A stretch of 64,000 nucleotides of DNA. It comes from Lachnospiraceae bacterium OF09-6 (lineage in GTDB: Bacteria > Bacillota > Clostridia > Lachnospirales > Lachnospiraceae). Below the pieces are notes generated by a model, which was not told where the DNA came from, ran no database searches, and was given only the letters and a program-made list of their open reading frames with translations. Every line of letters starts with the position of its first letter. Positions within the stretch are counted from its first letter, which is position 1. The position numbers were made by a program, and so were the translations under genes. Positions 18,754-27,525 of this stretch are shown here, piece by piece. The stretch is taken from contig QUMM01000004.1 in the NCBI GenBank assembly GCA_003435055.1, forward strand, positions 1 through 64,000, in the 5' to 3' direction.

Positions 18754-18820
18754 AATAATTATTGATTTTACTTGACAGAAGCAAGAAGATGTGATAATCT
18801 AAAACCAGTAAACATTACTG
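18754..18820 (+). promoter_or_regulatory. Rubrerythrin promoter with palindromes
   Basis: TTGACA (18772-18777) is followed by GATAAT (18793-18798) with a short 15-base spacer. AATAATTATT (18754-18763) lies upstream of -35, and CAGTAA-ACA-TTACTG (18806-18820) lies at the start site. The CAGTAA word recurs in the perR operator region. Probably PerR-controlled (inference). Confidence 0.55.
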
Positions 18821-18871
18821 ATTTTAAAACAAAATAAAATATAAATTCAAAAAGAAAAGGAGAACAAAACA

Positions 18872-19459
18872 ATGGCAAAATTTGTATGTAAAGTATGTGG
18901 TTATATTTATGAAGGCGAAGCAGCACCGGCTGAATGTCCAGTCTGTCATGCAAAATCCGACATGTTCCAGAAAGTAGAAGGAGAACTGGTTCTGGCTGCT
19001 GAACATGAATACGGTATCTATGCAAAAACTGTAAAAGACAACAAAGACATCAGCGATGAAGATAAGAAGTTCATCTTCGATCAGTTAAAAGCTAACTTCA
19101 ATGGTGAATGCTCAGAAGTAGGTATGTACCTGTGCATGGCTCGCATCGCTCATCGTGAAGGATATCCGGAAATCGGTCTCTACTGGGAAAAAGCAGCTTA
19201 CGAAGAAGCAGAACATGCAGCAAAATTCGCTGAGATGCTGGGCGAAGACCTCGAGCCAAACATGAAAGCTACTACAAAAGACAACCTGAAATGGAGAGTT
19301 GACTGCGAATTCGGTGCAACACAGGGTAAATTCGATCTCGCAAAATGTGCAAAGAAAAACAACCTGGATGCAATCCATGATACAGTACACGAAATGGCTA
19401 AAGACGAAGCCCGTCACGGACGTGCTCTGAAAGGCCTGTTAGAAAGATACTTTGGCTAA
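18872..19459 (+). CDS. rbr: Reverse rubrerythrin
   Basis: This 195-residue cytosolic iron protein reduces hydrogen peroxide (and protects from oxygen) in anaerobes. The domain order is reversed relative to classical rubrerythrin: the rubredoxin [Fe(SCys)4] centre comes first ([10 protein letters not shown]...CPVCHAKSD, residues 6-30). The ferritin-like di-iron domain follows with [23 protein letters not shown] and [13 protein letters not shown]. Codon use is strongly biased to C-ending codons (for example AAC, TTC), suggesting high expression. It has its own promoter and an AAAGGAG site. The preceding PerR-like repressor is the likely regulator. Confidence 0.95.
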   Translation: MAKFVCKVCGYIYEGEAAPAECPVCHAKSDMFQKVEGELVLAAEHEYGIYAKTVKDNKDISDEDKKFIFDQLKANFNGECSEVGMYLCMARIAHREGYPEIGLYWEKAAYEEAEHAAKFAEMLGEDLEPNMKATTKDNLKWRVDCEFGATQGKFDLAKCAKKNNLDAIHDTVHEMAKDEARHGRALKGLLERYFG

Positions 19460-19466
19460 GCTACAA

Positions 19467-19539
19467 GCCATGCAAAATAGTGAAAATAAGGCTCTGCGAG
19501 TTTACTCGTAAGAGCCTTATTTTCACTATTTTGCATGGC
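19467..19539. repeat. 29-bp perfect inverted repeat after rubrerythrin
   Basis: The 29 bases at 19467-19495 are the exact reverse complement of 19511-19539, around a 15-base loop that itself contains CGAG-TTTA-CTCG. The stem begins seven bases after the rubrerythrin stop codon. No T run follows either arm's outer end, so it is not a textbook terminator. It may be a processing or stability stem for an abundant mRNA, or a small palindromic insertion. Confidence 0.85.
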
Positions 19540-19677
19540 GACAGCCGTCCATGAAATAGCCCGTAGGGCTATGAATGGAGCATGGCGTTGAGCAGGAGCC
19601 AAAAGAAGCAACAGGAATAGAACAGGAATATCTGGGCAATACTCCATACATAAATCGAGATAGAACAGGAGCAGCCC

Positions 19678-19887
19678 ATGAAGACGAAAAGAAAGATCTG
19701 GCTGATCGCAGCCATATTTGTGATGACGGAAGCACTGGCATTTCCGGAGGCTTTATTCCCAGACTGTATCAGAGTCAAAGAAGTGCAGCAGGAAGAACAA
19801 AGTGTAGACGAAAGCCAGAAATGGATGCAAAAGCCAGAATTTAAATGGAAAATCTGGTTTTTGAAAAATATCAAAAAAGCCGGCTGA
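19678..19887 (+). CDS. Possible small secreted or membrane-anchored protein
   Basis: This 69-residue protein has a signal-like N-terminus: basic MKTKRKIW, then LIAAIFVMTEALAF. The tail is short, polar and Gln/Lys-rich. AGGAG lies six bases before the ATG, and a strong terminator starts inside its last codons. I recognise no family. The initiation site and isolated position favour a real gene, but the length is small and conservation is unknown. Confidence 0.45.
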   Translation: MKTKRKIWLIAAIFVMTEALAFPEALFPDCIRVKEVQQEEQSVDESQKWMQKPEFKWKIWFLKNIKKAG

Positions 19888-19927
19888 TATAGGAGGCATA
19901 CAAGATGCTTCCTGTCAGTCGGCTTTT
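19875..19927. terminator. Bidirectional terminator between small gene and bipA
   Basis: AAAAGCCGGCTGA (19875-19887) pairs with TCAGTCGGCTTTT (19915-19927), one G-U. An inner stem AGGAGGCAT/ATGCTTCCT extends it. T runs on both strands let it serve the plus-strand small gene and the minus-strand bipA. Confidence 0.8.
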
Positions 19928-19949
19928 CTCTTATTTCAATATAGTAATT

Positions 19950-21785
19950 TTACTGTGCGTTTTTCTTTGCGAATGCAGCACGTTTTCTCATGGTAGGATC
20001 CAGAATCTTTTTACGGATGCGTAAGGATTTCGGAGTAACCTCCAGGAGTTCATCGGTATCGATGAAGTCCAGAGCCTCTTCCAGGCTGAGTACCTTCGGT
20101 ACCGTCAGCTTCAGGGCATCATCAGATCCTGATGCACGGGTGTTGGTCAGATGCTTGGTCTTGCAGACATTCAGTTCGATATCATCTGTCTTACCGTTCT
20201 GGCCGATGACCATTCCAGAATATACAGCTTCACCAGGTCCGATAAACAGAGTACCACGTTCCTGAGCATTGAATAGACCATAAGTAACGGATTCACCAGT
20301 TTCAAAGGAGATCAGGGAACCCTGCTTACGATACTGAATCTCACCCTTGAAAGGACCATATCCGTCAAAAGTAGTATTCAGAATACCATTTCCCTTGGTA
20401 TCTGTCAGGAAATCTCCACGATAACCGATCAGACCACGGGATGGAATAGAGAATTCCAATCTGGTGTAACCGCCGGTAGTCTGGCTCATTCCCTGGAGCT
20501 CACCTTTACGCATACTCAGTTTATTGATTACCGTACCGGAAAATTCATCTGGAACATCCACGTAAGCGATCTCCATTGGCTCCAGCTTCTTGCCACGTTC
20601 ATCCTGCTTATAGATAACTTCAGCTTTGCTGACTGCGAATTCATATCCCTCACGACGCATATTCTCAATCAGAACAGACAGATGCAGTTCGCCTCGTCCG
20701 GATACTTTGAAACAGTCCATATCATCAGTCTCTTCCACACGAAGGCTGACATCGGTATTCAGCTCACGGAACAGACGGTCACGCAGATGACGGGAAGTAA
20801 CAAACTTACCTTCACGGCCTGCCAGTGGGCTGTCATTGACACGGAACTGCATGGAGATTGTCGGCTCGGAAATCTTCTGGAATGGAATCGCTTCTACTTT
20901 TTCCGGAGAACACAGAGTATCACCAATGTGAAGATCTGCGATACCGGAGATCGCTACGATAGAACCAGTTCCGGCTTCGTTGACATCTACTTTATTCAGT
21001 CCGTCGAACTCATATAATTTGCTGATCTTTACTTTCTGGAACTTGTCCGGATCATGATGGTTCACCAGAACCACATCCTGATTCACACGAATAGAACCAT
21101 TATCAATTTTACCAACACCGATACGGCCAACATATTCGTTATAATCAATGGTACTGATCAGAACCTGAAGCGGTGCATTTTCATCTCCTTTAGGAGCAGG
21201 AATGTAATTGATAATAGTCTCAAACAGAGGAGTCATATCCCTGTGTTCATCGCTCAGTTCCAGAACTGCATAACCTGCCTTGGCAGATGCATAGACGAAT
21301 GGGCAGTCCAGCTGTTCGTCAGAAGCGTTCAGATCAATGAACAGCTCCAGAATCTCATCAATGACTTCTTCCGGGCGTGCTTCCGGACGGTCGATCTTAT
21401 TGATACATACGATAACCGGAAGATCCAGATCCAGTGCTTTTCTCAAAACGAACTTTGTCTGAGGCATAGAACCTTCAAAGGCATCTACCACCAGAATAAC
21501 GCCGTCTACCATCTTCAGTACACGTTCTACTTCGCCTCCGAAGTCAGCGTGTCCAGGGGTGTCTACAATATTGATCTTATAGTCTTTATAATAAACTGCT
21601 GTGTTTTTAGATAAAATAGTGATTCCGCGTTCACGTTCGATATCATTAGAATCCATGACACGTTCCGCTACTTCCTGATTGGCACGGAATACACCGCTTT
21701 GCTTTAATAATTCATCAACGAGAGTCGTCTTACCGTGGTCAACGTGTGCGATAATCGCAATATTACGGATGTTTTCTCGATTCAT
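19950..21785 (-). CDS. bipA: Ribosome-associated GTPase BipA/TypA
   Basis: This translational GTPase of 611 residues is the usual BipA size. It has G1 [10 protein letters not shown], the switch-I segment [12 protein letters not shown]3 [12 protein letters not shown]4 NKID and the G5 SAKAGYA region, then EF-Tu-like domain 2, two EF-G-like domains and the BipA C-terminal domain ([24 protein letters not shown], shown in part). It binds the ribosome and assists 50S assembly and growth under stress. The ATG at 21785 has GAAAGAAGG upstream, so I reject the longer reading from 21806. Monocistronic, ending in the shared terminator. Confidence 0.97.
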   Translation of the reverse strand: MNRENIRNIAIIAHVDHGKTTLVDELLKQSGVFRANQEVAERVMDSNDIERERGITILSKNTAVYYKDYKINIVDTPGHADFGGEVERVLKMVDGVILVVDAFEGSMPQTKFVLRKALDLDLPVIVCINKIDRPEARPEEVIDEILELFIDLNASDEQLDCPFVYASAKAGYAVLELSDEHRDMTPLFETIINYIPAPKGDENAPLQVLISTIDYNEYVGRIGVGKIDNGSIRVNQDVVLVNHHDPDKFQKVKISKLYEFDGLNKVDVNEAGTGSIVAISGIADLHIGDTLCSPEKVEAIPFQKISEPTISMQFRVNDSPLAGREGKFVTSRHLRDRLFRELNTDVSLRVEETDDMDCFKVSGRGELHLSVLIENMRREGYEFAVSKAEVIYKQDERGKKLEPMEIAYVDVPDEFSGTVINKLSMRKGELQGMSQTTGGYTRLEFSIPSRGLIGYRGDFLTDTKGNGILNTTFDGYGPFKGEIQYRKQGSLISFETGESVTYGLFNAQERGTLFIGPGEAVYSGMVIGQNGKTDDIELNVCKTKHLTNTRASGSDDALKLTVPKVLSLEEALDFIDTDELLEVTPKSLRIRKKILDPTMRKRAAFAKKNAQ

Positions 21786-22047
21786 ACAGTACCTTCTTTC
21801 CTTCATTCTCCGAATTATTCTACCACATATTATTCATTTTACAAGATTTTTTCTGTCAAACTCTTCTTAATAAGAAGGATTTTGTCAGATAAGCATAAAA
21901 AAATGCCAAAAAACCGCAGATTCTGCGATATTTTCCTCATAAAACCGAGGACTGCTTCGTTCTAAAGAGTATGCGCAGGGAATAAACATATGTATGTAAC
22001 GCAATACGAATAAATACTTTGCGATGAAGAAGGGAGCATGCATACAT

Positions 22048-22674
22048 ATGTCTGACAAAATTATTGAAAATAACCAGGTATCAATCATAGGAGAAATCGT
22101 GTCTGAATTCGTATTCAGTCATGAAGTGTTCGGAGAGGGATTTTATCTCGTGGATGTACAGGTAAAGAGACTCAGTGAGTCCTGTGACCGAATTCCGGTC
22201 ATGGTATCCGAGCGGCTCATCGATGTAAATGAAGATTACAGAGGGGAATTCGTGAAGGTGACGGGACAGTTCCGTTCCTATAACCGACATGAAGAAAAAC
22301 GGAACAGACTGGTGCTGTCCGTATTCGCAAGAGAAATCTGTTTTACGGAGGAGGAGACAGATAAGGTAAAAACCAATCAGATCTTCCTGGATGGCTATAT
22401 TTGCAAGGTGCCGGTGTATCGGAAAACCCCTCTCGGAAGAGAAATCTCTGATATGCTGATTGCTGTGAACAGACCGTATGGAAAATCAGACTATATCCCG
22501 TGCATCTGCTGGGGAAGAAATGCAAGATTTACTGCCGGGTTTGAGGTGGGGAGTCATATCCAGATCTGGGGAAGAATCCAGAGCAGAGAATATGTGAAAA
22601 AGACAGAGGGAGACTGTGCAGAAAAAAGAACAGCCTATGAAGTATCAGTAAGTAAACTGGAATGGCTGAGATAG
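22048..22674 (+). CDS. Single-stranded DNA-binding protein-like (two OB folds)
   Basis: This protein of about 208 residues appears to hold two related OB-fold halves. The first (about 8-100) runs QVSIIGEIVSEFVFSHEV to LVLSVFARE. The second (about 115-200) has FLDGYICKVPVYRKTPLGRE, then DYIPCICWGRNARF and GSHIQIWGRIQSREY, typical SSB/PriB strands. It lacks the acidic C-terminal tip of the main replicative SSB, so it is probably an accessory or primosomal-type protein. I chose the ATG at 22048 because the longer start at 22024 has no ribosome site, although GGGAG is rather far upstream. Confidence 0.75.
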   Translation: MSDKIIENNQVSIIGEIVSEFVFSHEVFGEGFYLVDVQVKRLSESCDRIPVMVSERLIDVNEDYRGEFVKVTGQFRSYNRHEEKRNRLVLSVFAREICFTEEETDKVKTNQIFLDGYICKVPVYRKTPLGREISDMLIAVNRPYGKSDYIPCICWGRNARFTAGFEVGSHIQIWGRIQSREYVKKTEGDCAEKRTAYEVSVSKLEWLR

Positions 22675-22816
22675 CTTGCATTTTGAAACAAAATGTGATA
22701 AAGTGTCTTGGCAACTGAGGTATAATATGAGAATTCGTAGCTGCCAGGGAAGTGCGATCTGCGCAGGACGGAACAGATATGAGGGAGAAATACGAGCAAT
22801 CGTAAGTAATGTACAA

Positions 22817-23305
22817 ATGATAAAAGGTCATACAATGATATTTTGTGGAGATGGAAAAGGAAAAAGTATGGCAGCGCTGGGCAAGGCTATGCTGGCGGCC
22901 AGCCATGGAAAGAGTGTCATGATCATTCAGTTCCTGAAAGAGAAAGAAATCGAGAATATGGAGTATTTTCGACGCCTGGAACCGGAGATCAAATTATTCC
23001 GTTTTGAAAGATCCGAAAAATGTTATCTGGATATGAATGAAGAAGAACGGGAAGAAGAAAAACTGAATATTCGCAATGGATTGAATTTTGCCAGAAAAGT
23101 TCTGGGAACACAGGGGTGTGATGTATTGATCCTGGATGAAGTGCTGGGACTTCTGGATACGGAGATCGTTTCAGAAGAAAATATTCTGGAACTGATGGAT
23201 CAGAAAGCAGATGAGATGGATCTGATCCTGACAGGTCTGTATCAGGCACCGGAACTCTGGGACAAAGCAGATGAAGTGACTGTCATGCAGAAAAAGAAGC
23301 CTTAA
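22817..23305 (+). CDS. CobA/BtuR-type P-loop protein (cob(I)alamin adenosyltransferase-like)
   Basis: This protein of about 162 residues has the CobA/CobO fold: Walker A GDGKGKSMAALGKAMLAA, FLKEKEIENMEYF, and Walker B-like DVLILDEVLGLLD. CobA adenosylates corrinoids using ATP. The match is family-level, no other cobalamin gene is near, and Ser replaces the usual first Thr after GKGK, so the substrate is uncertain. The start is not fixed: the ATG at 22817 fits family alignments, but no good ribosome site precedes it, and the frame stays open upstream to 22676. Confidence 0.75.
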   Translation: MIKGHTMIFCGDGKGKSMAALGKAMLAASHGKSVMIIQFLKEKEIENMEYFRRLEPEIKLFRFERSEKCYLDMNEEEREEEKLNIRNGLNFARKVLGTQGCDVLILDEVLGLLDTEIVSEENILELMDQKADEMDLILTGLYQAPELWDKADEVTVMQKKKP

Positions 23306-23334
23306 GAGGGGAATGCGGCGAAAGGAAAAACGCA

Positions 23335-23433
23335 TTGACAAGGCATTTCAATGATGTTATGATGAAAAAAAGCTGGGGCAAGGTCGGTGGGCCTGGCCCC
23401 ATTATCATATGAAGAAATTTTCCATATGATAAT
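23335..23433 (+). promoter_or_regulatory. dapA promoter and structured leader
   Basis: TTGACA (23335-23340) and TATGAT (23358-23363) have a 17-base spacer. The leader then forms two stems: TGGGGC/GCCCCA around a G-rich loop (about 23372-23401), and ATTATCATATG/CATATGATAAT (23401-23411 and 23423-23433, perfect). No known riboswitch class is recognised, and it is too short for a lysine riboswitch. Confidence 0.6.
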
Positions 23434-23481
23434 GAAAAGCAGATTGTCAGGATACGATGGACGAATAACAAGGAGGATGTT

Positions 23482-24375
23482 ATGGCTATTTTTAAGGGAG
23501 CAGGTGTAGCGATCGTTACGCCAATGTTTGAAAATGGTGAGGTAAATTACGATAAACTTGGTGAATTACTGGATTATCAGATCGAGAACAGCACAGATGC
23601 GATCATTATCTGCGGAACGACAGGAGAAGCAGCAACACTGTCACATGAAGAACATCTGGATGTGATTAAATATGCAGTGGATAAAGTAGCAAAGAGAGTT
23701 CCAGTGATTGCGGGAACAGGATCCAACTGTACAGAGACCGCAATCTATCTGTCACAGGAGGCAGAAAAAAGAGGCGCAGATGCTCTGCTTCAGGTAACAC
23801 CATATTACAATAAGGCAACACAGAAAGGACTGATCCGTCATTTCACAGCAGTAGCTGAATCGGTAAATCTGCCGATCATTCTGTATAATGTACCAGGAAG
23901 AACAGGATGTAATATTCAGCCTGAGACAGCGGTTTATCTGGCAAAGAATGTGAAGAACATTGTAGCCATTAAAGAAGCATCCGGTAATATTGCACAGGTT
24001 GCCAAGATGATGAGTCTGGCAGACGGATGCATTGATCTGTATTCCGGAGAAGACGGACAGGTAGTACCGGCACTGTCACTGGGCGGAATCGGAGTCATCT
24101 CCGTACTTTCCAATGTGGCACCAAAGGAGACACACGACATGGTAATGTCTTATCTGAATGGAGACGTGGAGACCAGCCGTAAGATTCAGCTGAAGGCCAT
24201 TCCACTGGTGGATGCGCTGTTCTGTGAAGTAAATCCAATTCCGGTAAAGACTGCTTTGAATCTGATGGGCATGAATGCAGGAGCTTTTCGTGGACCGATG
24301 TGTGAGATGGAAGAAGAGAACAAACAGAAGCTGATTCAGGCAATGAAAGACTTTGGAATTAAGTGCTGTGAATAA
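23482..24375 (+). CDS. dapA: 4-hydroxy-tetrahydrodipicolinate synthase
   Basis: This is the first committed enzyme of the diaminopimelate/lysine pathway, condensing pyruvate with aspartate semialdehyde. The 297-residue TIM barrel shows CGTTGEAATLSHEEH, the catalytic Tyr in LLQVTPYYNKATQKG, the proton-relay segment LYNVPGRTG, and the Schiff-base Lys in VAIKEASGNI. AAGGAGG sits before the ATG. dapB follows 100 bases downstream, so the pair supplies DAP for peptidoglycan. The leader upstream is structured. Confidence 0.98.
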   Translation: MAIFKGAGVAIVTPMFENGEVNYDKLGELLDYQIENSTDAIIICGTTGEAATLSHEEHLDVIKYAVDKVAKRVPVIAGTGSNCTETAIYLSQEAEKRGADALLQVTPYYNKATQKGLIRHFTAVAESVNLPIILYNVPGRTGCNIQPETAVYLAKNVKNIVAIKEASGNIAQVAKMMSLADGCIDLYSGEDGQVVPALSLGGIGVISVLSNVAPKETHDMVMSYLNGDVETSRKIQLKAIPLVDALFCEVNPIPVKTALNLMGMNAGAFRGPMCEMEEENKQKLIQAMKDFGIKCCE

Positions 24376-24391
24376 TGTGCACAGGAAGGAT

Positions 24392-24424
24392 GGCGGCGAA
24401 ACCTGAGAGGGTCACGCCGCCTTT
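24392..24424 (+). terminator. Hairpin between dapA and dapB
   Basis: GGCGGCG (24392-24398) pairs with CGCCGCC (24415-24421) and is followed by only TTTC. This is a weak terminator or attenuator that may lower dapB relative to dapA. Confidence 0.5.
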
Positions 24425-24475
24425 CATAGTTGATGACTTTTGACCTAATTTAATAAGTTTCAGGAGGATAAAAGA

Positions 24476-25231
24476 ATGGTAAAAGTAATTATGCATGGCT
24501 GCAATGGTCATATGGGACAGGTAATCACAGATTTAATCGCAAAAGATGAAAATGCACAGATCGTGGCAGGAATCGATATGGTAGATAACCGTGATAACGG
24601 ATATCCGGTATTTACCGATATCAAGGCCTGCGATGTGGAAGCAGATGTCATGATTGATTTTTCTTCTTTTAAAGCAACAGATGGTGTACTGGATTACTGT
24701 GTAGAGAGACAGCTTCCACTGGTTCTGTGTACCACAGGCCTGACAGAGGAACAGCTGGCGAAGATGAAAGAATGCAGCAAGAAAACAGCGATCCTCAAAT
24801 CTGCCAATATGTCTCTGGGGATTAACACGCTGATGAAGCTGCTTCAGGATGCAGCAAAGGTACTGGCTACAGCAGGTTTTGATATGGAAATTGTAGAGAA
24901 GCACCACAGACTGAAATGCGATGCACCGAGTGGAACGGCACTGGCGTTGGCAGATTCTTTGAATGAAGCAATGGATCATCAGTATCATTATGTATATGAC
25001 AGAAGTCAGGTACATCAGCAGCGAGATGACAAAGAAATTGGTATTTCGGCAGTCAGAGGAGGAACGATTGTGGGAGACCACGATGTGATTTTTGCCGGAC
25101 CGGATGAGGTGATTACGTTCAGTCATCGGGCTTATTCCAAGGCTGTTTTTGGTAAGGGAGCAGTAGAAGCAGCGAAATATCTGGCAGGCAAACCGGCAGG
25201 TTTATACGATATGCAGGATGTGATAGGTTAA
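24476..25231 (+). CDS. dapB: 4-hydroxy-tetrahydrodipicolinate reductase
   Basis: This 251-residue enzyme uses NAD(P)H to reduce the DapA product to tetrahydrodipicolinate. The N-terminal Rossmann motif is HGCNGHMGQVI. Next come the VMIDFSSFKATDGVL strand and CTTGLTEEQL. The substrate-binding EKHHRLKCDAPSGTALALAD carries the catalytic His-His and Lys, and AVRGGTIVGDHDVIF follows. CAGGAGG precedes the ATG. It works with the upstream dapA. Confidence 0.97.
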   Translation: MVKVIMHGCNGHMGQVITDLIAKDENAQIVAGIDMVDNRDNGYPVFTDIKACDVEADVMIDFSSFKATDGVLDYCVERQLPLVLCTTGLTEEQLAKMKECSKKTAILKSANMSLGINTLMKLLQDAAKVLATAGFDMEIVEKHHRLKCDAPSGTALALADSLNEAMDHQYHYVYDRSQVHQQRDDKEIGISAVRGGTIVGDHDVIFAGPDEVITFSHRAYSKAVFGKGAVEAAKYLAGKPAGLYDMQDVIG

Positions 25232-25254
25232 ATCTTAGGATTTACTTAATGGTA

Positions 25255-25317
25255 TTGATTTCTTTTTTACCAGAAGATATAATTTGTGTAATTACAGAGT
25301 AAAAGGCTCTGTATTAC
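25255..25317 (+). promoter_or_regulatory. Promoter and leader hairpin of the lipoprotein gene
   Basis: TTGATT (25255-25260) and TATAAT (25278-25283) are 17 bases apart. Downstream, GTAATTACAGAG and CTCTGTATTAC (about 25289-25317) form a stem with one bulge in the 5' leader. Confidence 0.6.
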
Positions 25318-25408
25318 CTGCATTGGCACAAGAATGTGGCAGAGAACATAAATGAATTCATGTATAAAAATGGAAAAATGGGGAATATAAGTAACAGGAG
25401 GTAATCAC

Positions 25409-26485
25409 ATGAAGAAGAAAAGTTTTATCATACCAGCGCTTCTTGCATGCATGATTTTCACAGGATGTGGAAAGAAGGCAGCTGAGACAGAAGCTCCCAC
25501 AGAAGCACCGACTGAGGCTGTGACTACAGAAGCAGCTACGGAAACGGAACCGGTGACGGAAGCACAGACAGAGACCGAAACAGAAAAAGAAGACAGCATG
25601 AACCGTACAAGATCCCTGAAAGGCCTGGTTGTATCCTCAGATGCCAGCCAGCTGACGATTCAGACCGAGAGGGGCAAGCAGCTGCAGTTTTCTCTGACCG
25701 GAGCAGATATTCAGGTAACCGGCGGTATCGCAGCAGGCAACAATGTAACAGTTCTGTATAAGGGGGCTGTCGATGGCACCGATACAGCAAATGCAAAAGT
25801 ACTGATGGTAAAAGATCTGGCACAGGGTGAGACACCGGTGACAGAAGGAGAGCCGATGACAGAAGCAGAAGAAGCCAATCCAGCGGCAGGAGCAGGCACG
25901 CTGGAAGGAACGATTTCTGATATCAACCCGGACAGAATCGTGATCCTGGCTAATGATGGAGATTCTTACTACTTCTCCATTTACGAAGCAGATATCAATC
26001 TGACGAATGGTACCCAGGTGGGCAATTATGTAACCGTATCTTACAATGGAGACATTTATGGACCGGAACTGGTGCCGGCTACTTCCATTACGGATGCTCA
26101 GGACGAAGCAGATAAAGCACCTTATGGTGGATCCGAGGGAGAAGATTATTCTTACATCGGTGGATCTGTAACAGACTGCACAGCAACTACCATTACGATA
26201 TACACTGACAACGAAGAAGAGATTACACTGGATACCTCCAGTGCAAGACAGGTATATCGCAGTGGTCTGACCTATGGTACCTATATTATTGCAGAGTACA
26301 AGGGGGACGATCCAACAACTGCACAGATGACAGCCGTTTATGATTATACAGGAGAAAGCTCTTCTGATGGAAGTGAAGATCAGCAGAGCGTCTCTGACGA
26401 AGGAGCAGATAATGCCGACGCTGCAGCAGAGGAAGGACAGTCAGCTGTACAGGTTGAAAGTCAGGAAAACGGACAGTCAGCATAA
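25409..26485 (+). CDS. Lipoprotein with three tandem beta-domain repeats
   Basis: This 358-residue exported lipoprotein has the lipobox IFTGC with lipidated Cys20. A Thr/Glu-rich spacer (about 21-62) is followed by three similar units of about 65 residues. They begin LKGLVVSSDASQLTIQT, LEGTISDINPDRIVILA and IGGSVTDCTATTITIYT, and each contains a 'G..V.V.Y.G' strand (NNVTVLYKG, NYVTVSYNG, TYIIAEYKG). They look like small OB-type or beta-barrel modules. The tail is Ser/Asp/Gln-rich. No enzymatic motif is seen. A cell-surface role is inferred. AGGAGG lies upstream and a terminator downstream. Confidence 0.85.
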   Translation: MKKKSFIIPALLACMIFTGCGKKAAETEAPTEAPTEAVTTEAATETEPVTEAQTETETEKEDSMNRTRSLKGLVVSSDASQLTIQTERGKQLQFSLTGADIQVTGGIAAGNNVTVLYKGAVDGTDTANAKVLMVKDLAQGETPVTEGEPMTEAEEANPAAGAGTLEGTISDINPDRIVILANDGDSYYFSIYEADINLTNGTQVGNYVTVSYNGDIYGPELVPATSITDAQDEADKAPYGGSEGEDYSYIGGSVTDCTATTITIYTDNEEEITLDTSSARQVYRSGLTYGTYIIAEYKGDDPTTAQMTAVYDYTGESSSDGSEDQQSVSDEGADNADAAAEEGQSAVQVESQENGQSA

Positions 26486-26500
26486 AGAAAAGGTATTTAT

Positions 26501-26532
26501 AAAAAGGCGATACATGGGGTATCGTCTTTTTT
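26501..26532 (+). terminator. Terminator after the lipoprotein gene
   Basis: GGCGATAC and GTATCGTC surround the loop ATGG and are followed by TTTTTT. A matching A run precedes the stem. Confidence 0.8.
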
Positions 26533-26630
26533 GCTTGTATTATCCAGGGAATTATTTTAAAATAGAGGGAAGATAACTGATCAGGCACAGAACAGTTAGA
26601 AAAGAGTTAGATACATGTGAGGTTAGATAT

Positions 26631-27494
26631 ATGAAGAAGATAGCAGTCGTAACAGACAGTAACAGCGGAATTACACAGCAGGCAGCGAAAGAATTAGGTG
26701 TGTTTGTGCTGCCGATGCCTTTTTATATTAATGAAGAATTGTTTCTGGAAGATATTACCCTGACACAGGAGGAGTTCTATAAAAAGCTTCTGGAGGATGC
26801 AGATATCAGTACTTCTCAGCCCACTCCACTGGATGTGACAGAATTGTGGGACAAGGTGTTGGAGGGTCACGATGAACTGGTGTATATTCCAATGTCCAGC
26901 GGCCTGAGCAATGCCTGTGAGACAGCAATGGCATTGGCCAGAGATTACGAGGGCAAAGTCTTCGTGGTAGATAATCAGCGTATTTCCGTAACACAGAGAC
27001 AGTCGGTGCTGGATGCTCTGAAGCTGATCTCAGAGGGCAAAGATGGAGCAGAGGTGAAACAGATTCTGGAAGAGACGAAGATGTCAGCCAGCATTTATAT
27101 CACCCTTGAGACTTTGAAATATCTGAAAAAGGGTGGTCGTATTACCCCGGCTGCAGCTGCTGTTGGAACCATTCTGAATCTGAAGCCAGTATTGCAGATT
27201 CAGGGAGAGAAGCTGGATGCTTATTCCAAGTCCAGAGGAAAGATGAAAGCAAAGAAGATTATGCTGGAGGCCATTCATCATGACCTGGAGACACGATTTG
27301 TAGAAGAATGGAAAGCTGGAAAGATGACGATTCAGGCAGCGTATACGGGCAATCTGGAAGAAGCAGAGCAGTGGAAGAAAGAGATCGAAGCAGAATTCCC
27401 AGGCGTAGACGTACATATGGATCCATTGTCTCTCAGCGTGTCATGCCATATCGGACACGGTGCGCTGGCCATTACATGCTGTCTGGTACTGTAG
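26631..27494 (+). CDS. DegV-family fatty-acid-binding protein
   Basis: This 287-residue protein is of DegV/FakB type, two alpha/beta domains that bind a fatty acid. Markers are VVTDSNSGITQQ at the N-terminus, TSQPTPLDVTELW, the loop MSSGLSNACETA, and the C-terminal HIGHGALAI. In characterised members (FakB) the acyl chain is presented to the kinase FakA. No fakA-like gene is in the window. The ATG follows GAGGTTAG. The polysaccharide-deacetylase gene starts 31 bases after it. Confidence 0.93.
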   Translation: MKKIAVVTDSNSGITQQAAKELGVFVLPMPFYINEELFLEDITLTQEEFYKKLLEDADISTSQPTPLDVTELWDKVLEGHDELVYIPMSSGLSNACETAMALARDYEGKVFVVDNQRISVTQRQSVLDALKLISEGKDGAEVKQILEETKMSASIYITLETLKYLKKGGRITPAAAAVGTILNLKPVLQIQGEKLDAYSKSRGKMKAKKIMLEAIHHDLETRFVEEWKAGKMTIQAAYTGNLEEAEQWKKEIEAEFPGVDVHMDPLSLSVSCHIGHGALAITCCLVL

Positions 27495-27525
27495 GAAGAC
27501 AGTTTATAGAATGAGGGGGATGAGC

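Noticed and set aside
19575..19844. An 89-codon plus-strand frame before the small secreted-protein gene
   Set aside because: It has no ribosome site, polar low-complexity content, and overlaps the better-initiated 69-codon frame at 19678.
21890..22023. Small RNA or terminator on the minus strand before ssb (CGCAGA-TT-CTGCG next to an A/T run)
   Set aside because: The stem is only five pairs and there is no clear promoter or upstream gene for a minus-strand transcript.
23341..23481. Lysine riboswitch before dapA
   Set aside because: The leader is shorter than the lysine riboswitch aptamer and lacks its conserved junction sequences. Only two simple stems are seen.
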